DNA of 64,000 bases from Streptococcus pseudopneumoniae (GTDB lineage Bacteria > Bacillota > Bacilli > Lactobacillales > Streptococcaceae). The translations under genes and the position numbers were made by a program. Shown here one piece after another: positions 23,794 to 32,875 of this stretch; within the stretch, counting starts at the first letter, position 1; each line of letters opens with the position of its first letter. The notes below the pieces were generated by a model. It saw nothing but the letters and a program-made list of their open reading frames with translations, was not told the DNA's origin and made no database searches. The stretch spans positions 50,974-114,973 of the forward strand of contig NZ_JUUZ01000030.1 of NCBI RefSeq assembly GCF_001074155.1. The letters are read 5' to 3'.

Positions 23794-24192
23794 TCACTCA
23801 TCAAACCTTGTTCGTAAGTAGTTTTCCAACTCCTTTTGGGATAAATCACTAGGAAGTTCAAATACATACTCATATCCTTCATCACAAAAGGAAACCTTTA
23901 GATTGGACGGGAACCACTGACGAAGCCAGATGATATAGGAGGCATAATCTTGTAATCTATTTGTTGAATCAAAGTAATCAATCACAAAAACATTTTTCTT
24001 GCTACTTAAAGAACTTTCCAAGGTAAGCTGAGGACTTTGATAATCCCAAGAAAGCGAGTAAGCTTTTTCAGGATTAGTCCTTTCTCTGATCAAAATACCT
24101 GGGAATTTTTCTCTCAAAGAAGTACAAAAGGCTTGTAAATCTAGGAATATGGGGGTTTCACTCTCAATAAAGACAAAATCAGCAGTACTCAT
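23794..24192 (-). CDS. Small soluble protein of unknown function
   Basis: This 132-residue protein has a beta-rich acidic N-terminal half and a region SSKKNVFVIDYFDSTNRLQD followed by YIIWLRQWFPSN, then a C-terminal charged helix. I do not recognise a family. AAGGAGAGAG lies before the start. It is flanked at 37 and 53 bp by two similar small genes of the same strand. Size and acidity are like immunity proteins, which is suggestive only. Confidence 0.5.
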   Translation of the reverse strand: MSTADFVFIESETPIFLDLQAFCTSLREKFPGILIRERTNPEKAYSLSWDYQSPQLTLESSLSSKKNVFVIDYFDSTNRLQDYASYIIWLRQWFPSNLKVSFCDEGYEYVFELPSDLSQKELENYLRTRFDE

Positions 24193-24229
24193 CTGTCTCT
24201 CTCCTTCTTTTTAAAACTGAAAACAGACC

Positions 24230-24577
24230 TTAACCATCAATGGCAAAATTCTCCAGACTCTCAAATGCCTGCCCCTGATAGTCAAAAGAAAAGATATGAA
24301 TATCATCAAAAGTTTGATTGCAGAAAGTAACGGTTTGTCTTTCTGGCTCGATGATGGGTTTACCCAATTTTTCAGTAGCTTCTTCATCTGTCAAATACCC
24401 ATAAAATTCTTGTAAATGAGGCAGTATAAAAGTAAGAATACGAGACCTATTTTTATGGTAATTGGCTGCAAGCAACTGAGCTTCCATCTCAAAGTTTCCA
24501 CTTGGTCTTTCTTCCCAAGCTACAAGAACATCATCTACTTCATGAACGTAGGCTTGCAAGGACTGATCGAATATCAT
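24230..24577 (-). CDS. DUF2004/DUF6985-like small protein (tentative)
   Basis: This 115-residue acidic protein has an N-terminal AYVHEVDDVLVAWEE, then FYGYLTDEEATEKLGKPIIEP near 60 and a final strand QTFDDIHIFSFDYQGQAF. The Leu-Gly-Lys-Pro segment before strands resembles DUF2004/DUF6985 proteins, often found among immunity genes. AAGGGAAAT precedes the ATG. It is the first of a three-gene group with uniform spacing. Function is inferred only from this context. Confidence 0.52.
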   Translation of the reverse strand: MIFDQSLQAYVHEVDDVLVAWEERPSGNFEMEAQLLAANYHKNRSRILTFILPHLQEFYGYLTDEEATEKLGKPIIEPERQTVTFCNQTFDDIHIFSFDYQGQAFESLENFAIDG

Positions 24578-24643
24578 GGCTATTTCCCTTCTATTCTATT
24601 TACAATAACAGAAAATAAAAATCACATAGATTGAGCTAAATGA

Positions 24644-25198
24644 TTACCTAAAAGTATCTGGCATAATTCTTTTCACACTCTCATCTTTGTCCACTAGAAA
24701 GCAATCTGGAAAGGTCATCTGTTCCCATTTTTTATAATCAAAACTTGAATCAAAATGATTGATTAAGATTCCTAGCAAATTTCCATGAGAACTCAGTAAA
24801 ATGGTTTTACCTGAATACCTTTCTTCCAAGTCCGCAAATAAATCTAAAATTCTATTTAATGCTTCTCGATTGGACTCGCCTCCAATGAGAGATTTATCTG
24901 GATTTTGCCATAAATATTGAATTGTTTTTTCAAACTCAGTATCTTCAATAAATCTTGAGGATAATTTCCTTTCACGTAAACGATTATCAAGTACTATCTT
25001 ATCAAATTGAACAGGAGAACTATTTACTGTCTCAAAAGCTCGTTTATAAGGACTAGAAAAATAATGATCAATATTAAAAGAATTCAAAAACTCTAACTGG
25101 TCAAGAGATGAAAATCCTTTTTCTGACAAAGTTCTATTAAAATCATCACTTGAAAATTTTGAATGAGCATGTCTAAGTAAAATATAAGAATTATTCAT
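24644..25198 (-). CDS. Histidine phosphatase family protein
   Basis: This 184-residue protein belongs to the phosphoglycerate-mutase-like superfamily. The N-terminal motif LLRHAHSKFS near 8 has the catalytic histidine with Ala-His in place of the usual Gly-Glu, and LLSSHGNLLGILINH near 138 has the second histidine. DNRLRERKLS near 74 gives the conserved Arg and Glu. It should be a cytoplasmic phosphatase, not a glycolytic mutase, judging from length. AAAGGTAAT lies before the start. Its substrate is unknown. Confidence 0.82.
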   Translation of the reverse strand: MNNSYILLRHAHSKFSSDDFNRTLSEKGFSSLDQLEFLNSFNIDHYFSSPYKRAFETVNSSPVQFDKIVLDNRLRERKLSSRFIEDTEFEKTIQYLWQNPDKSLIGGESNREALNRILDLFADLEERYSGKTILLSSHGNLLGILINHFDSSFDYKKWEQMTFPDCFLVDKDESVKRIMPDTFR

Positions 25199-25249
25199 AA
25201 GTCATTACCTTTCAATTATTGTCATCAGTCTCAATGGATTTTTAAGCCC

Positions 25250-26182
25250 TCAATTATTCTCTAAAAATTCTTTAATGCGAGAAATAAGTTCATGACTTTG
25301 ATAATGATAAAGTTCGTGAGGCGCATCCATATAGATGACTTGAACATTAGACTGGTCACTAGAAAATTTCTCTGCATAATGCTGCCATTCTGATTGGCTA
25401 AAGGTCGTGCCTTCACCGTTAGAAACCAGTAATAAGGCTGGAATTTTCGGATTAATGCTAGAGGGAACTTTCTTAGCATTTTCCTTTACCAAACGGGATT
25501 CATGAAGCATGGCTTGTGACATTAACTGCTTATATGCTAGTAATTTATATTGTTGTCGTTCAGTTTCAGTCAGAGTTGGATTTTTTATATAAAAGGACTC
25601 AGGGAAAAAGCGTAATAAGCCAATCTTACTGCTCCAATAAGCCACAGTAAGCAAGGCCTGATTATCCTTTAAATCCTCATAACTTGCTGGTAATGCCCAA
25701 TCCAGACCAACCAAGGTTTTCACTTCATCAGGATACTTTTCCTGCCAAGCAAGGCTCTCAAGACTAGCCATTGAATGAGACAGAATGATAAAAGGTCCTG
25801 ATATATTTGCTTGTGATAGAGCTTGACGTGTCTCAGACAAAACTTCCATCACGTCTCTGGATTGATTACTATCCTCGCTATAACCATAACCAGCTCTCTC
25901 AACTATGACTACCTTATATTTTTTTGATAGGGAATCTGTTAGATTCTTAAAGTCTAATATAGGTGAAGCAATTCCAGCACCTGATAGAACTACTATTGTC
26001 TCTGGACCATCCCCTTCAACGTAAACATTGATTTTGTGCCCATTAACGAGAACAGTTTTACCCATAGGAGTTAGAGAGGCTTGTTCCTTTTCTAATCTGA
26101 TACGATGAAAGATAAATGTCCCTACTAAAAACAAGATAAGGAAACTAAGAAGGACAAGGGCTGATTTTTTCAGTATTTTCAT
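25250..26182 (-). CDS. Membrane-anchored alpha/beta hydrolase
   Basis: This 310-residue protein has an N-terminal membrane anchor (KKSALVLLSFLILFLVGTF) and an alpha/beta hydrolase domain outside the membrane. The oxyanion region VLSGAGIASPILDF and nucleophile elbow SHSMAS (Ser near 130) are clear, with a late Asp-Ala-Pro-His (MDAPHEL) giving the catalytic histidine. It is probably an esterase or peptidase of unknown substrate. I start at ATG 26182; the TACAAT -10 is only 6 nt away, so the mRNA is probably leaderless. Confidence 0.8.
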   Translation of the reverse strand: MKILKKSALVLLSFLILFLVGTFIFHRIRLEKEQASLTPMGKTVLVNGHKINVYVEGDGPETIVVLSGAGIASPILDFKNLTDSLSKKYKVVIVERAGYGYSEDSNQSRDVMEVLSETRQALSQANISGPFIILSHSMASLESLAWQEKYPDEVKTLVGLDWALPASYEDLKDNQALLTVAYWSSKIGLLRFFPESFYIKNPTLTETERQQYKLLAYKQLMSQAMLHESRLVKENAKKVPSSINPKIPALLLVSNGEGTTFSQSEWQHYAEKFSSDQSNVQVIYMDAPHELYHYQSHELISRIKEFLENN

Positions 26183-26188
26183 AGCATT

Positions 26189-26217
26189 ATTGTACAAAAA
26201 TTAGACTCTTTTAGCAA
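26189..26217 (-). promoter_or_regulatory. Promoter of the alpha/beta hydrolase (leaderless)
   Basis: On the minus strand TTGCTA (26212-26217), a 17-nt spacer and TACAAT (26189-26194) form a promoter whose -10 is 6 nt from the ATG at 26182. Confidence 0.65.
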
Positions 26218-26266
26218 CTTAAGTTTAAGAATTTTCCTGTATAATCTGTATATATCCAGAAACAAA

Positions 26267-26290
26267 AAACCCACCTTCACAGGCGGGTTT
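26267..26290 (-). terminator. Terminator after fba
   Basis: On the minus strand AAACCCGCC and GGTGGGTTT pair with one G-U wobble (plus-strand arms 26267-26275 and 26282-26290) and are followed by TTTTTGTTT. Confidence 0.85.
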
Positions 26291-26312
26291 CATTTTGTAT
26301 TGTTCAGCTAGA

Positions 26313-27194
26313 TTAAGCTTTACCTTCTGAACCGAATACGTCGATACGTTCTTCAACTGATGCTTGGATAGCTTTTACACCGTCAGCCAAGAATTTACGT
26401 GGGTCGAAGAGTTTCTTCTTATCGTATTCTGCTTCGTTTGCTTCGTAGTCACGAGCAAATTTACGAGTTGCGTTAGCGAATGCGATTTGGCATTCAGTGT
26501 TAACGTTAACTTTAGCAACACCAAGTTTGATAGCTGCTTGGATTTGGTCGTCAGGAATACCTGATCCACCGTGCAATACGATTGGGAATCCTGGTACAGC
26601 TTCAGTCAATTTTTGCAAGTGGTCAAGGTGAAGACCTTTCCAGTTTGCAGGGTAAGGACCGTGGATGTTACCGATACCTGCAGCCAAGAAGTCGATTCCT
26701 GTAGCAACCATTGCTTTAGCGTCTTCGATTGGTGCCAATTCACCGTCACCGATGATACCGTCTTCTTCACCACCGATAGTTCCAACTTCAGCTTCTACTG
26801 ATACACCATTTGCGTGAGCAAATTCTACAACTTTACGAGCTTTTTCAAGGTTTTCTTCAACTGGAAGGTGTGAACCATCAAACATAACTGAAGTATAACC
26901 AACTTGAATACACTCAAGTGCATCTTCGTAGTGACCGTGGTCAAGGTGGATAGCTACTGGTACAGTGATACCCATTGATTCTACAAGGTTAGCGATCAAG
27001 TTGCGAGCAACTTTGTAACCACCCATGTATTTAGCAGCACCCATTGAAGTTTGGATTAAAACTGGAGCTTTTTTAGCTTCTGCTGCACGCAAGATAGCTT
27101 GAGTCCACTCAAGGTTGTTTGTGTTAAATCCACCAACTGCATAACCATTGTCACGAGCTGCTTGGACAAATTTTTCTGCTGAAACGATTGCCAT
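26313..27194 (-). CDS. fba: Fructose-bisphosphate aldolase, class II
   Basis: This 293-residue glycolytic enzyme splits fructose 1,6-bisphosphate into dihydroxyacetone phosphate and glyceraldehyde 3-phosphate with a zinc ion. Zinc ligands are seen in AIHLDHGHYED near 82 and VLHGGSGIP near 205, and the catalytic Asp lies in HLDHG. Codon use is strongly biased as in highly expressed genes. A GGAGG site lies upstream, and its leader holds a 14-bp palindrome. It follows vncS on the same strand, the order known from S. pneumoniae. Confidence 0.97.
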   Translation of the reverse strand: MAIVSAEKFVQAARDNGYAVGGFNTNNLEWTQAILRAAEAKKAPVLIQTSMGAAKYMGGYKVARNLIANLVESMGITVPVAIHLDHGHYEDALECIQVGYTSVMFDGSHLPVEENLEKARKVVEFAHANGVSVEAEVGTIGGEEDGIIGDGELAPIEDAKAMVATGIDFLAAGIGNIHGPYPANWKGLHLDHLQKLTEAVPGFPIVLHGGSGIPDDQIQAAIKLGVAKVNVNTECQIAFANATRKFARDYEANEAEYDKKKLFDPRKFLADGVKAIQASVEERIDVFGSEGKA

Positions 27195-27218
27195 TTGTCA
27201 GGCCTCCTGTATATTTTT

Positions 27219-27232
27219 ATGGGATATCCCAT
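27219..27232. promoter_or_regulatory. Perfect palindrome in the fba leader
   Basis: ATGGGATATCCCAT is a perfect 14-bp dyad, 25 bp upstream of the fba start and 12 bp before its ribosome site. It may be an operator or a small RNA hairpin. No factor is known to me for it. Confidence 0.4.
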
Positions 27233-27340
27233 TTACATTGTTCATTTTATCACTTTTTGATAAAAAAAGCTAGTTTTTCCTGTAGTTTGAATTGAATTTC
27301 TTCTATCTAAAAATATGGAACTCTCCTCAAAGTCCTAATC

Positions 27341-28660
27341 TTACAGGTCTTTAGGTAGGTTCATATAAAAGGCTAAGTGGTCTTCATAGCGTTCAAATCG
27401 ATAGTCAATTTCTTCGTTTTCCAATAAACTTTTAACTACGAAAAGTCCCAAGCCAGCTCCCTTACTTTGTCGACTAGAAACCGCAAAGGATTGTTCAAAC
27501 TTATCTTGCTCCTCAGGTGTACAGGCGTTCTCTATAAAGACCCAACCATCTTTTGCTCCAATTTTTAAATAACCACCTTGAACAGAGTGTTTCACCGCAT
27601 TACTGATAAGGTTGGAAAGAATCAGCTTGAGTACCGAAGGATTTAGATAAGTTTGCTGGTTAGTCAGTTGATTATCTACATTGATGTTTCTCTCTTTAGC
27701 TAAAAAATCATAATCTTTCAATAAGTGATTGGTCATATTCAGAAGGTTGATTTCCTCCTTTTTATCTCGTAATTCCTGCACTGAAGAAAGGGATAAGATT
27801 TGCTGAACGTGGTGAGTCAAATCATCCACGATACCCAAAGAAACTCCCAGATAATGGTCTCGATCTTTATAGCGTCCAATATTGGCTTTCATATTCTCCA
27901 GAAGAATCTTTAGACTAGCTAGAGGTGTTTTCAGTTCATGGGAGGCACCTCGTAAAAATTCGACCTTCATCTTTTCTAACTGGAGGATGGCCTCATTTTT
28001 CTCATGTAGATCGGCAATAACAGTCAAGAGGTGTTGATAGAGGCTATTGATTTGTTCTTTAAGATCGCCAATTTCATCCTTAGAATCCACGCGCAACCTC
28101 ACTTCTGCATCCAAATCCATCATCCGTCGAGTCACTCGTTTAATTTCCAAAATAGGAGCAACAATGGTTCTAGCATAGATAAAGGCGATGAGGAGCGAAA
28201 TGATGAAAGACGATAATAAAGTATAAGGCAGAAATTGAAGACTGATGTCTTCTGCTTCTTTCTGCAAATCCATAGAAGCTAAAAACTGTAAGGTCATCGT
28301 CTGACCATCCTTAGTTTGAACTTCTCTTTCTTCAATGACCAAGGAAGCCGTCTGTCGTTGTTTATCAATGGGAAGATTGTCATTGACTTCCAACTTATCC
28401 TGAGTCATCTCTCCCTTAACAGCTCCCTTAATATCACTGCTTTTAGAATAAAGTTCAAGTACTTCCTGGATAGTTTGACTGTCTTTTCCTTGGAGGGTTT
28501 GGGCAATTTCTGTTGCCTTCTGTCCGATACTCTCCTGACGATGACTGAGATAGGTAGTAGGAAAGAGGAAATAGATGGCCAAATGCAAACAAATGACTAA
28601 GGTACAGAATACCGAGAAGGTATAGATAAAAATCTTTTTAAATAAACTCAGTCTTTTCAT
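27341..28660 (-). CDS. vncS: Sensor histidine kinase VncS
   Basis: This 439-residue membrane kinase has two membrane helices (about 9-32 and 140-160) around an extracellular domain, then a HAMP region, the dimerisation box GASHELKTPLASLK near 238 (phospho-His) and a catalytic domain with N-box NLISNAVKHS and G-box GAGLGLFVVKSLL. It partners the response regulator that overlaps its start by 4 bp. The order vex-vncR-vncS-fba is as in S. pneumoniae. VncS was linked to vancomycin tolerance and autolysis, but later work disputes this. The signal is not settled. Confidence 0.9.
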   Translation of the reverse strand: MKRLSLFKKIFIYTFSVFCTLVICLHLAIYFLFPTTYLSHRQESIGQKATEIAQTLQGKDSQTIQEVLELYSKSSDIKGAVKGEMTQDKLEVNDNLPIDKQRQTASLVIEEREVQTKDGQTMTLQFLASMDLQKEAEDISLQFLPYTLLSSFIISLLIAFIYARTIVAPILEIKRVTRRMMDLDAEVRLRVDSKDEIGDLKEQINSLYQHLLTVIADLHEKNEAILQLEKMKVEFLRGASHELKTPLASLKILLENMKANIGRYKDRDHYLGVSLGIVDDLTHHVQQILSLSSVQELRDKKEEINLLNMTNHLLKDYDFLAKERNINVDNQLTNQQTYLNPSVLKLILSNLISNAVKHSVQGGYLKIGAKDGWVFIENACTPEEQDKFEQSFAVSSRQSKGAGLGLFVVKSLLENEEIDYRFERYEDHLAFYMNLPKDL

Positions 28661-29313
28661 GTTCTCTCCAATTTATAGCCGACATTCCGCACGGTAAGAA
28701 TACAGTCTAAGTCTAGTTTTTTCCGTAGTTCCTTGATATAGACATCGATCACTCGGTCAAATGGAACCTCATCTGTCACCTTCCAAACAGCATCGATAAT
28801 CTGCGACCGAGTTAAGGCTTTACCTTCATTTTTGACCAGATAATCTAAGATTTCTAGTTCTTTTGCATTCACAGGAACATCTTTCCCCGCTACACTAGCT
28901 CTATAACTGTCAAAATCAACCTTGGTATCCTTATAGGTAAAGGTACGACTTGCATCATAATAACGCTTGAAAATAGCATCTACTCGTACCTTTAACAAAG
29001 ATAGGGAAAAAGGCTTTTCTAGATATCCATCTGCTAGTGAGGCAAAGGCACTCATTTTATACTCTTCGTCCTGAAAGGCTGTCAACATCAAGACTGGAAC
29101 TTGGCTGGTCTTACGGATTTCTGACAAAACCTCTAAACCATTGAGTTTAGGCATTTGAATATCTAAGAGAACCAGAGCTATTTGGTGATTTGAAAATTGT
29201 TCTAAAGCTTCTTGACCATCTGCAGCCTGAATGGTTTCATAGCCACAATCCGTCAAGTAATCACTAATTCCCTCACGGATCATGTCTTCATCTTCTACAA
29301 TTAGAATTTTCAT
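28657..29313 (-). CDS. vncR: Response regulator VncR
   Basis: This 218-residue OmpR/PhoB-type regulator has a receiver domain (phospho-Asp in LVLLDIQMPKLNG near 52; Thr in VLMLTAFQD; Lys in GYLEKPFS) and a C-terminal winged-helix DNA-binding domain. It is 70 bp downstream of vex3, with a terminator-like hairpin and a TATAAT between them, and overlaps vncS by 4 bp. It should control the adjacent transporter or the operon itself when phosphorylated by VncS. Targets cannot be deduced here. Confidence 0.92.
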   Translation of the reverse strand: MKILIVEDEDMIREGISDYLTDCGYETIQAADGQEALEQFSNHQIALVLLDIQMPKLNGLEVLSEIRKTSQVPVLMLTAFQDEEYKMSAFASLADGYLEKPFSLSLLKVRVDAIFKRYYDASRTFTYKDTKVDFDSYRASVAGKDVPVNAKELEILDYLVKNEGKALTRSQIIDAVWKVTDEVPFDRVIDVYIKELRKKLDLDCILTVRNVGYKLERT

Positions 29314-29337
29314 ATAAATCCTTTTCTATCAAAAATG

Positions 29338-29376
29338 CTACCTATATTATATCTCATTTGAGTGAGAATAGGTAGC
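29338..29376 (-). terminator. Terminator between vex3 and vncR, overlapping a -10-like box
   Basis: GCTACCTAT (29338-29346) pairs with ATAGGTAGC (29368-29376), with an inner TCTCA/TGAGA pair. On the minus strand it is followed by ATTTTT. The sequence TATAAT lies within the second half of the structure, so it may combine a terminator with the vncR promoter. Confidence 0.6.
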
Positions 29377-29383
29377 AAGTTTT

Positions 29384-30763
29384 TTATTCACTATCCAACA
29401 AGAGTTCTTTTGGTTGTTTAAATAGGAGATTACTTGAAGCAAGTGCCATAACTAGTACCACTAGAACCAAGCCAAGTACAAAGATAATAGCAAAGTCAGA
29501 AGGTTGAATGGATATATCTAAACTTGAAAGAGTCTTGCTAAAGCCGTCCACTTCTGCACCACCACCAAGATTAGAGGCTTGGGCTGCCTTACTAGCTTGC
29601 TTAGCCACATCTGATGTGACATTGGCAAGAACTGTATTTCCAATAGCACGAGCTGTATAGTTGGCTAGGAAGTAGGCTGAAATAAGAGCTGGAATAGCAA
29701 TCATAATTGCTTCTATGATAAATTGTCCCAGAATACTTACTTGTTTAAGACCAATGGAAAGAAGAATTCCAACTTCTTTACGACGGGCATTAATCCATAG
29801 CGTGAGTAAGAGAGCAAGCAGGAGAACCGAGAAGCTCAAGCTACCCCAGAAGAGGAGATTAGCCATCTTGTACATGCCTGAGATAGATTGTTCAAGAGCA
29901 GGATAGTTTGATGAACTCTTGATTAAGCTATACATCTTCCAGTTGATACCGTTGATGGATCCTATTTCTTGCATGACCGTATCGAGGTTCTTATCCCCAG
30001 CTACAAAGAAGGTAGCATCTCCATAGATAGCTGTATCTTCTGTATATCCATAGAGTTGGGCAGCTGTGTGAATATCTGTGATTGCTGTATTTTCATATAG
30101 TTCCTGTGAGTAGGTCACAGCAGATTTGTTATGTCCATCAAAAAGTCCTTTGATAGTGACTTCTACTGTTTCTTTGGCTCCTTTTTCATTATCCGCATCG
30201 TAGATATTGGAGTTAAGTTTGACCTTGTCTCCTACCTTCCATCCATGCTTTTCTGCCAAATCTTTATGCATGAGAATTTGGTACTTGTCGTCATTTTTTA
30301 AATGCTCACCTTCAACCAGTTTATAAGAGCCTGATACAAACTTGTCTTCTTTAGAAGAGTCATTGATACCTGTTATCATCAAGCTACTTCCAAAACGTTG
30401 AGCTCGATCTGGCGTTAGATTTTTCTTGGTTTCAGGTGTCTCAATCAATTCGTAGCCTGTTAAATCACCGATAGCATTGATACGTTTGATGTAAGATTCG
30501 ATGGCCTTATTTTCAGTAATTTTTTTAATATCTTCACCCTTGATATTCCCTGCACCACGTGGAGTTCCTTGGTTGACCCTACGGTTGATTTGCATGGAGA
30601 AACTATTGGTGATATTTTTAAAGGTTTCTTGAGAAGCCTTGGCTGTCGCTCCCTTGATAGACAAGCCGACCAAACTCAAACTAGCCATCAAGAGAATGAT
30701 AAGAAAGATCACAAGCGACTTAAAAAATTTTCTTGTGACATAGGCAAATGCGTTGTGTAACAT
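29384..30763 (-). CDS. vex3: ABC transporter permease Vex3 (MacB-like)
   Basis: This 459-residue protein has the MacB/FtsX permease layout: an N-terminal membrane helix (FLIILLMASLSLVGLS near 20), a large extracytoplasmic domain (about 40-300) and three C-terminal helices (about 308-330, 345-370 and 430-450). With Vex1 and the ATPase Vex2 it should form an exporter or mechanotransmission complex. It lies 47 bp after vex2. In S. pneumoniae the Vex transporter was reported to export the Pep27 peptide; I find no pep27 here. Confidence 0.88.
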   Translation of the reverse strand: MLHNAFAYVTRKFFKSLVIFLIILLMASLSLVGLSIKGATAKASQETFKNITNSFSMQINRRVNQGTPRGAGNIKGEDIKKITENKAIESYIKRINAIGDLTGYELIETPETKKNLTPDRAQRFGSSLMITGINDSSKEDKFVSGSYKLVEGEHLKNDDKYQILMHKDLAEKHGWKVGDKVKLNSNIYDADNEKGAKETVEVTIKGLFDGHNKSAVTYSQELYENTAITDIHTAAQLYGYTEDTAIYGDATFFVAGDKNLDTVMQEIGSINGINWKMYSLIKSSSNYPALEQSISGMYKMANLLFWGSLSFSVLLLALLLTLWINARRKEVGILLSIGLKQVSILGQFIIEAIMIAIPALISAYFLANYTARAIGNTVLANVTSDVAKQASKAAQASNLGGGAEVDGFSKTLSSLDISIQPSDFAIIFVLGLVLVVLVMALASSNLLFKQPKELLLDSE

Positions 30764-30810
30764 AAGATTCCTTTCTAGATTTACTTCCGTTTTTAATATG
30801 TTTAAAAGTT

Positions 30811-31458
30811 TTAGTTACTATTTTTTCTTGTTTCAGTCAGTTTCTTATCCTTCAATTCAAGTGTAATATCTGACGCCTGTGCTACTTCCTTACTGTGGGT
30901 AACAACGATCACACACTTGCCTGTTTTCTCAGCGAGAGATTTGAGCAAATCGATGATATCCCCAGCAGTCTTAGGATCCAAGTTTCCTGTAGGTTCATCT
31001 GCTAAAATCACTGGTGCTTCCGATACAAGGCTACGAGCAATGGCAACCCGTTGTTGCTGTCCACCTGATAATTGGAGAACATTCCGCTTGATTTGACTTT
31101 CATCTAAACCAAGTTCAAGAAGGGTATCCTTGCTGGCCTTCTTATTAACCAAGCGGATATTTTCTAATGGAGAAAGATAATCAATCAAGTTATAGTTTTG
31201 GAAAACTAGCGAGATATGGTGCATGCGATGATAAGAATAACCTTGTTCACGAATATCCTTGCCTTCGAATAAGATGGATCCTTCGACTGGGCTATCAAGT
31301 CCTGCTAATAGAGATAAGAGTGTTGACTTCCCAGCTCCTGATTCTCCGATAATACTATAAAACTTACCAGGTTCAAAATCGTAATTGATTTTATATAATA
31401 CAGCTTCTGCAGTGTTCTTGTAACGATAAGTAAGATCTTGTAATTGTAGTAAAGTCAT
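30811..31458 (-). CDS. vex2: ABC transporter ATPase Vex2
   Basis: This 215-residue ATPase has Walker [12 protein letters not shown] near 37, signature [12 protein letters not shown] near 140, Walker [13 protein letters not shown] near 160 and the His switch VTHSKEV. It is the MacB/LolD type that powers FtsX-like permeases. I take ATG 31458 (site AAGGAGAA), as longer readings overlap vex1. It sits 13 bp after vex1 and shares the operon with vex1 and vex3. Confidence 0.92.
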   Translation of the reverse strand: MTLLQLQDLTYRYKNTAEAVLYKINYDFEPGKFYSIIGESGAGKSTLLSLLAGLDSPVEGSILFEGKDIREQGYSYHRMHHISLVFQNYNLIDYLSPLENIRLVNKKASKDTLLELGLDESQIKRNVLQLSGGQQQRVAIARSLVSEAPVILADEPTGNLDPKTAGDIIDLLKSLAEKTGKCVIVVTHSKEVAQASDITLELKDKKLTETRKNSN

Positions 31459-31471
31459 GATTTCTCCTTTA

Positions 31472-32749
31472 TTAACTGATGGATGATAAAATTTCTTTCG
31501 GTGATTTTCTAAATAAAAATAGGAAACAAAGTGCAACTGACAAGCAGCTGATGATAAGTAGGAAGATATAAGATTCTCCAAATGATTGAAGACTTGTTGA
31601 AAAGTTCGTTGCTTTTGCTAGCGTATCTTGTAGGGCAGCTTGGTCACCGCTTCCTAGTACAGTCTTCAAGAGATAGGAAGTAATGGCATTTCCAGCCACA
31701 AATGCAGGCAGAATAGATGCCAATGAAACTATGATGACTTCCAGGCAGAATTGGCTAAAGATTGCTCCTTTTCCCTTACCTAGTGCCAATAAAATACCAA
31801 CCTCGTAGACTCGCTCTCGTAACCAAAGTGACAAGACCAAGATCAGCGCTCCTACACCAGCAATCATAATGCCATAGAGGAAAATCTGTAGGAAGGTTTG
31901 GAAGGTCGAAACTGAATCCTTGATTTGTTCAAAAGCCTTATTTTCCTTCTCGACTTGGTAACCTTTGGTTTCAAGGGATAACTTTTCAACCTCTTGAATA
32001 ATACTATCCATATCTTTTGGATTTTCTAGATAGAAACGAGCAGCAGTTACTTGAGCATCCTTATTTCCAAGAAGAGTTTGGCTACTTTCGTAGTCTGTAT
32101 AGACCGTGTTTTCACTAAAATCTGAGCTAAGACCAGTGAATTTTTCTTGCTTCTGACCTGAGAAAATACCCACGATTTCATAGTCTTGATTTTGTCCACT
32201 ATTTCCTTCAACTTGAGCAGGATTTAAGCTAATCTTATCTCCTAGCTTTAGGTTATTCTTCTTAGCCAATTCCTCGTGGACTAAGATTTTTTTACGATCC
32301 CCTTTTTCGATATGTCTTCCTTCTTTAAGACTAAAGGCGGAACTTGTAAAAGAAACATCCTTGGAAGAATCTTCCAAAGCAATTAAACTGATAAGATTCT
32401 TTTCAGCCTCTGTCAAATCATCCCTTTGGATACTTTGTTCTCCAGTAACGACTTCTTTGTCAGTCAATTTAGCTATTGTCTCAAGCTCTGGGGAAATCTC
32501 CTCAAGACCTTTTATCTGTTTAAGCTCGTCTAGTTGAGACAGTTGAAAGGTCTGATTTGCTTCTATTCTTTTAATCGAAAAAGACGTATTCAATGAGCGA
32601 TAGAGATTATTTTCTACTGTTTTGTTAGACTTCATGAGCGTCAAACAAGCCGATATTCCAGCCAATAAGACAAATAGAATCAAGAATAATATGAGACTTC
32701 TCAGTCGTTTTCTGCTGACGTAAGCCCAAGCTCTTTGAGTGGGATTCAT
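31472..32749 (-). CDS. vex1: ABC transporter permease Vex1 (MacB-like)
   Basis: This 425-residue permease begins MNPTQRAWAYVSRKRLRS and has one N-terminal helix, a large extracytoplasmic domain and three C-terminal helices, as in Vex3. I take ATG 32749 with the site GGAGGTG. Its upstream region has TATAAT-like boxes but no ORF resembling the 27-residue Pep27 known from S. pneumoniae, and the tRNA-Leu terminator lies about 65 bp upstream. It starts the vex1-vex2-vex3 operon. Confidence 0.88.
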   Translation of the reverse strand: MNPTQRAWAYVSRKRLRSLILFLILFVLLAGISACLTLMKSNKTVENNLYRSLNTSFSIKRIEANQTFQLSQLDELKQIKGLEEISPELETIAKLTDKEVVTGEQSIQRDDLTEAEKNLISLIALEDSSKDVSFTSSAFSLKEGRHIEKGDRKKILVHEELAKKNNLKLGDKISLNPAQVEGNSGQNQDYEIVGIFSGQKQEKFTGLSSDFSENTVYTDYESSQTLLGNKDAQVTAARFYLENPKDMDSIIQEVEKLSLETKGYQVEKENKAFEQIKDSVSTFQTFLQIFLYGIMIAGVGALILVLSLWLRERVYEVGILLALGKGKGAIFSQFCLEVIIVSLASILPAFVAGNAITSYLLKTVLGSGDQAALQDTLAKATNFSTSLQSFGESYIFLLIISCLSVALCFLFLFRKSPKEILSSIS

Positions 32750-32813
32750 ATAGCACCTCCATATTTGTATAATCATTATAATATTCAAATATGAAATGTT
32801 TATGAAATACCAA

Positions 32814-32843
32814 AAAAAGAGCAAAAATATTTTTGCTCTTTTT
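32814..32843 (-). terminator. Second terminator downstream of tRNA-Leu
   Basis: AAAAAGAGCAAAA (32814-32826) pairs with TTTTGCTCTTTTT (32831-32843), with T-runs on both strands. Confidence 0.8.
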
Positions 32844-32857
32844 GATGAAAAATAAAA

Positions 32858-32875
32858 AGCTAGCCAAAGCTAGCT
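32858..32875 (-). terminator. First terminator downstream of tRNA-Leu
   Basis: AGCTAGC (32858-32864) pairs with GCTAGCT (32869-32875). On the minus strand it is followed by TTTTTATTTTTC. It lies 9 bp from the tRNA 3' end. Confidence 0.8.

Noticed and set aside
32625..32867. Small minus-strand frame near vex1 as a pep27 counterpart
   Set aside because: It runs over the vex1 start in another frame and has no similarity to the Pep27 sequence I recall.
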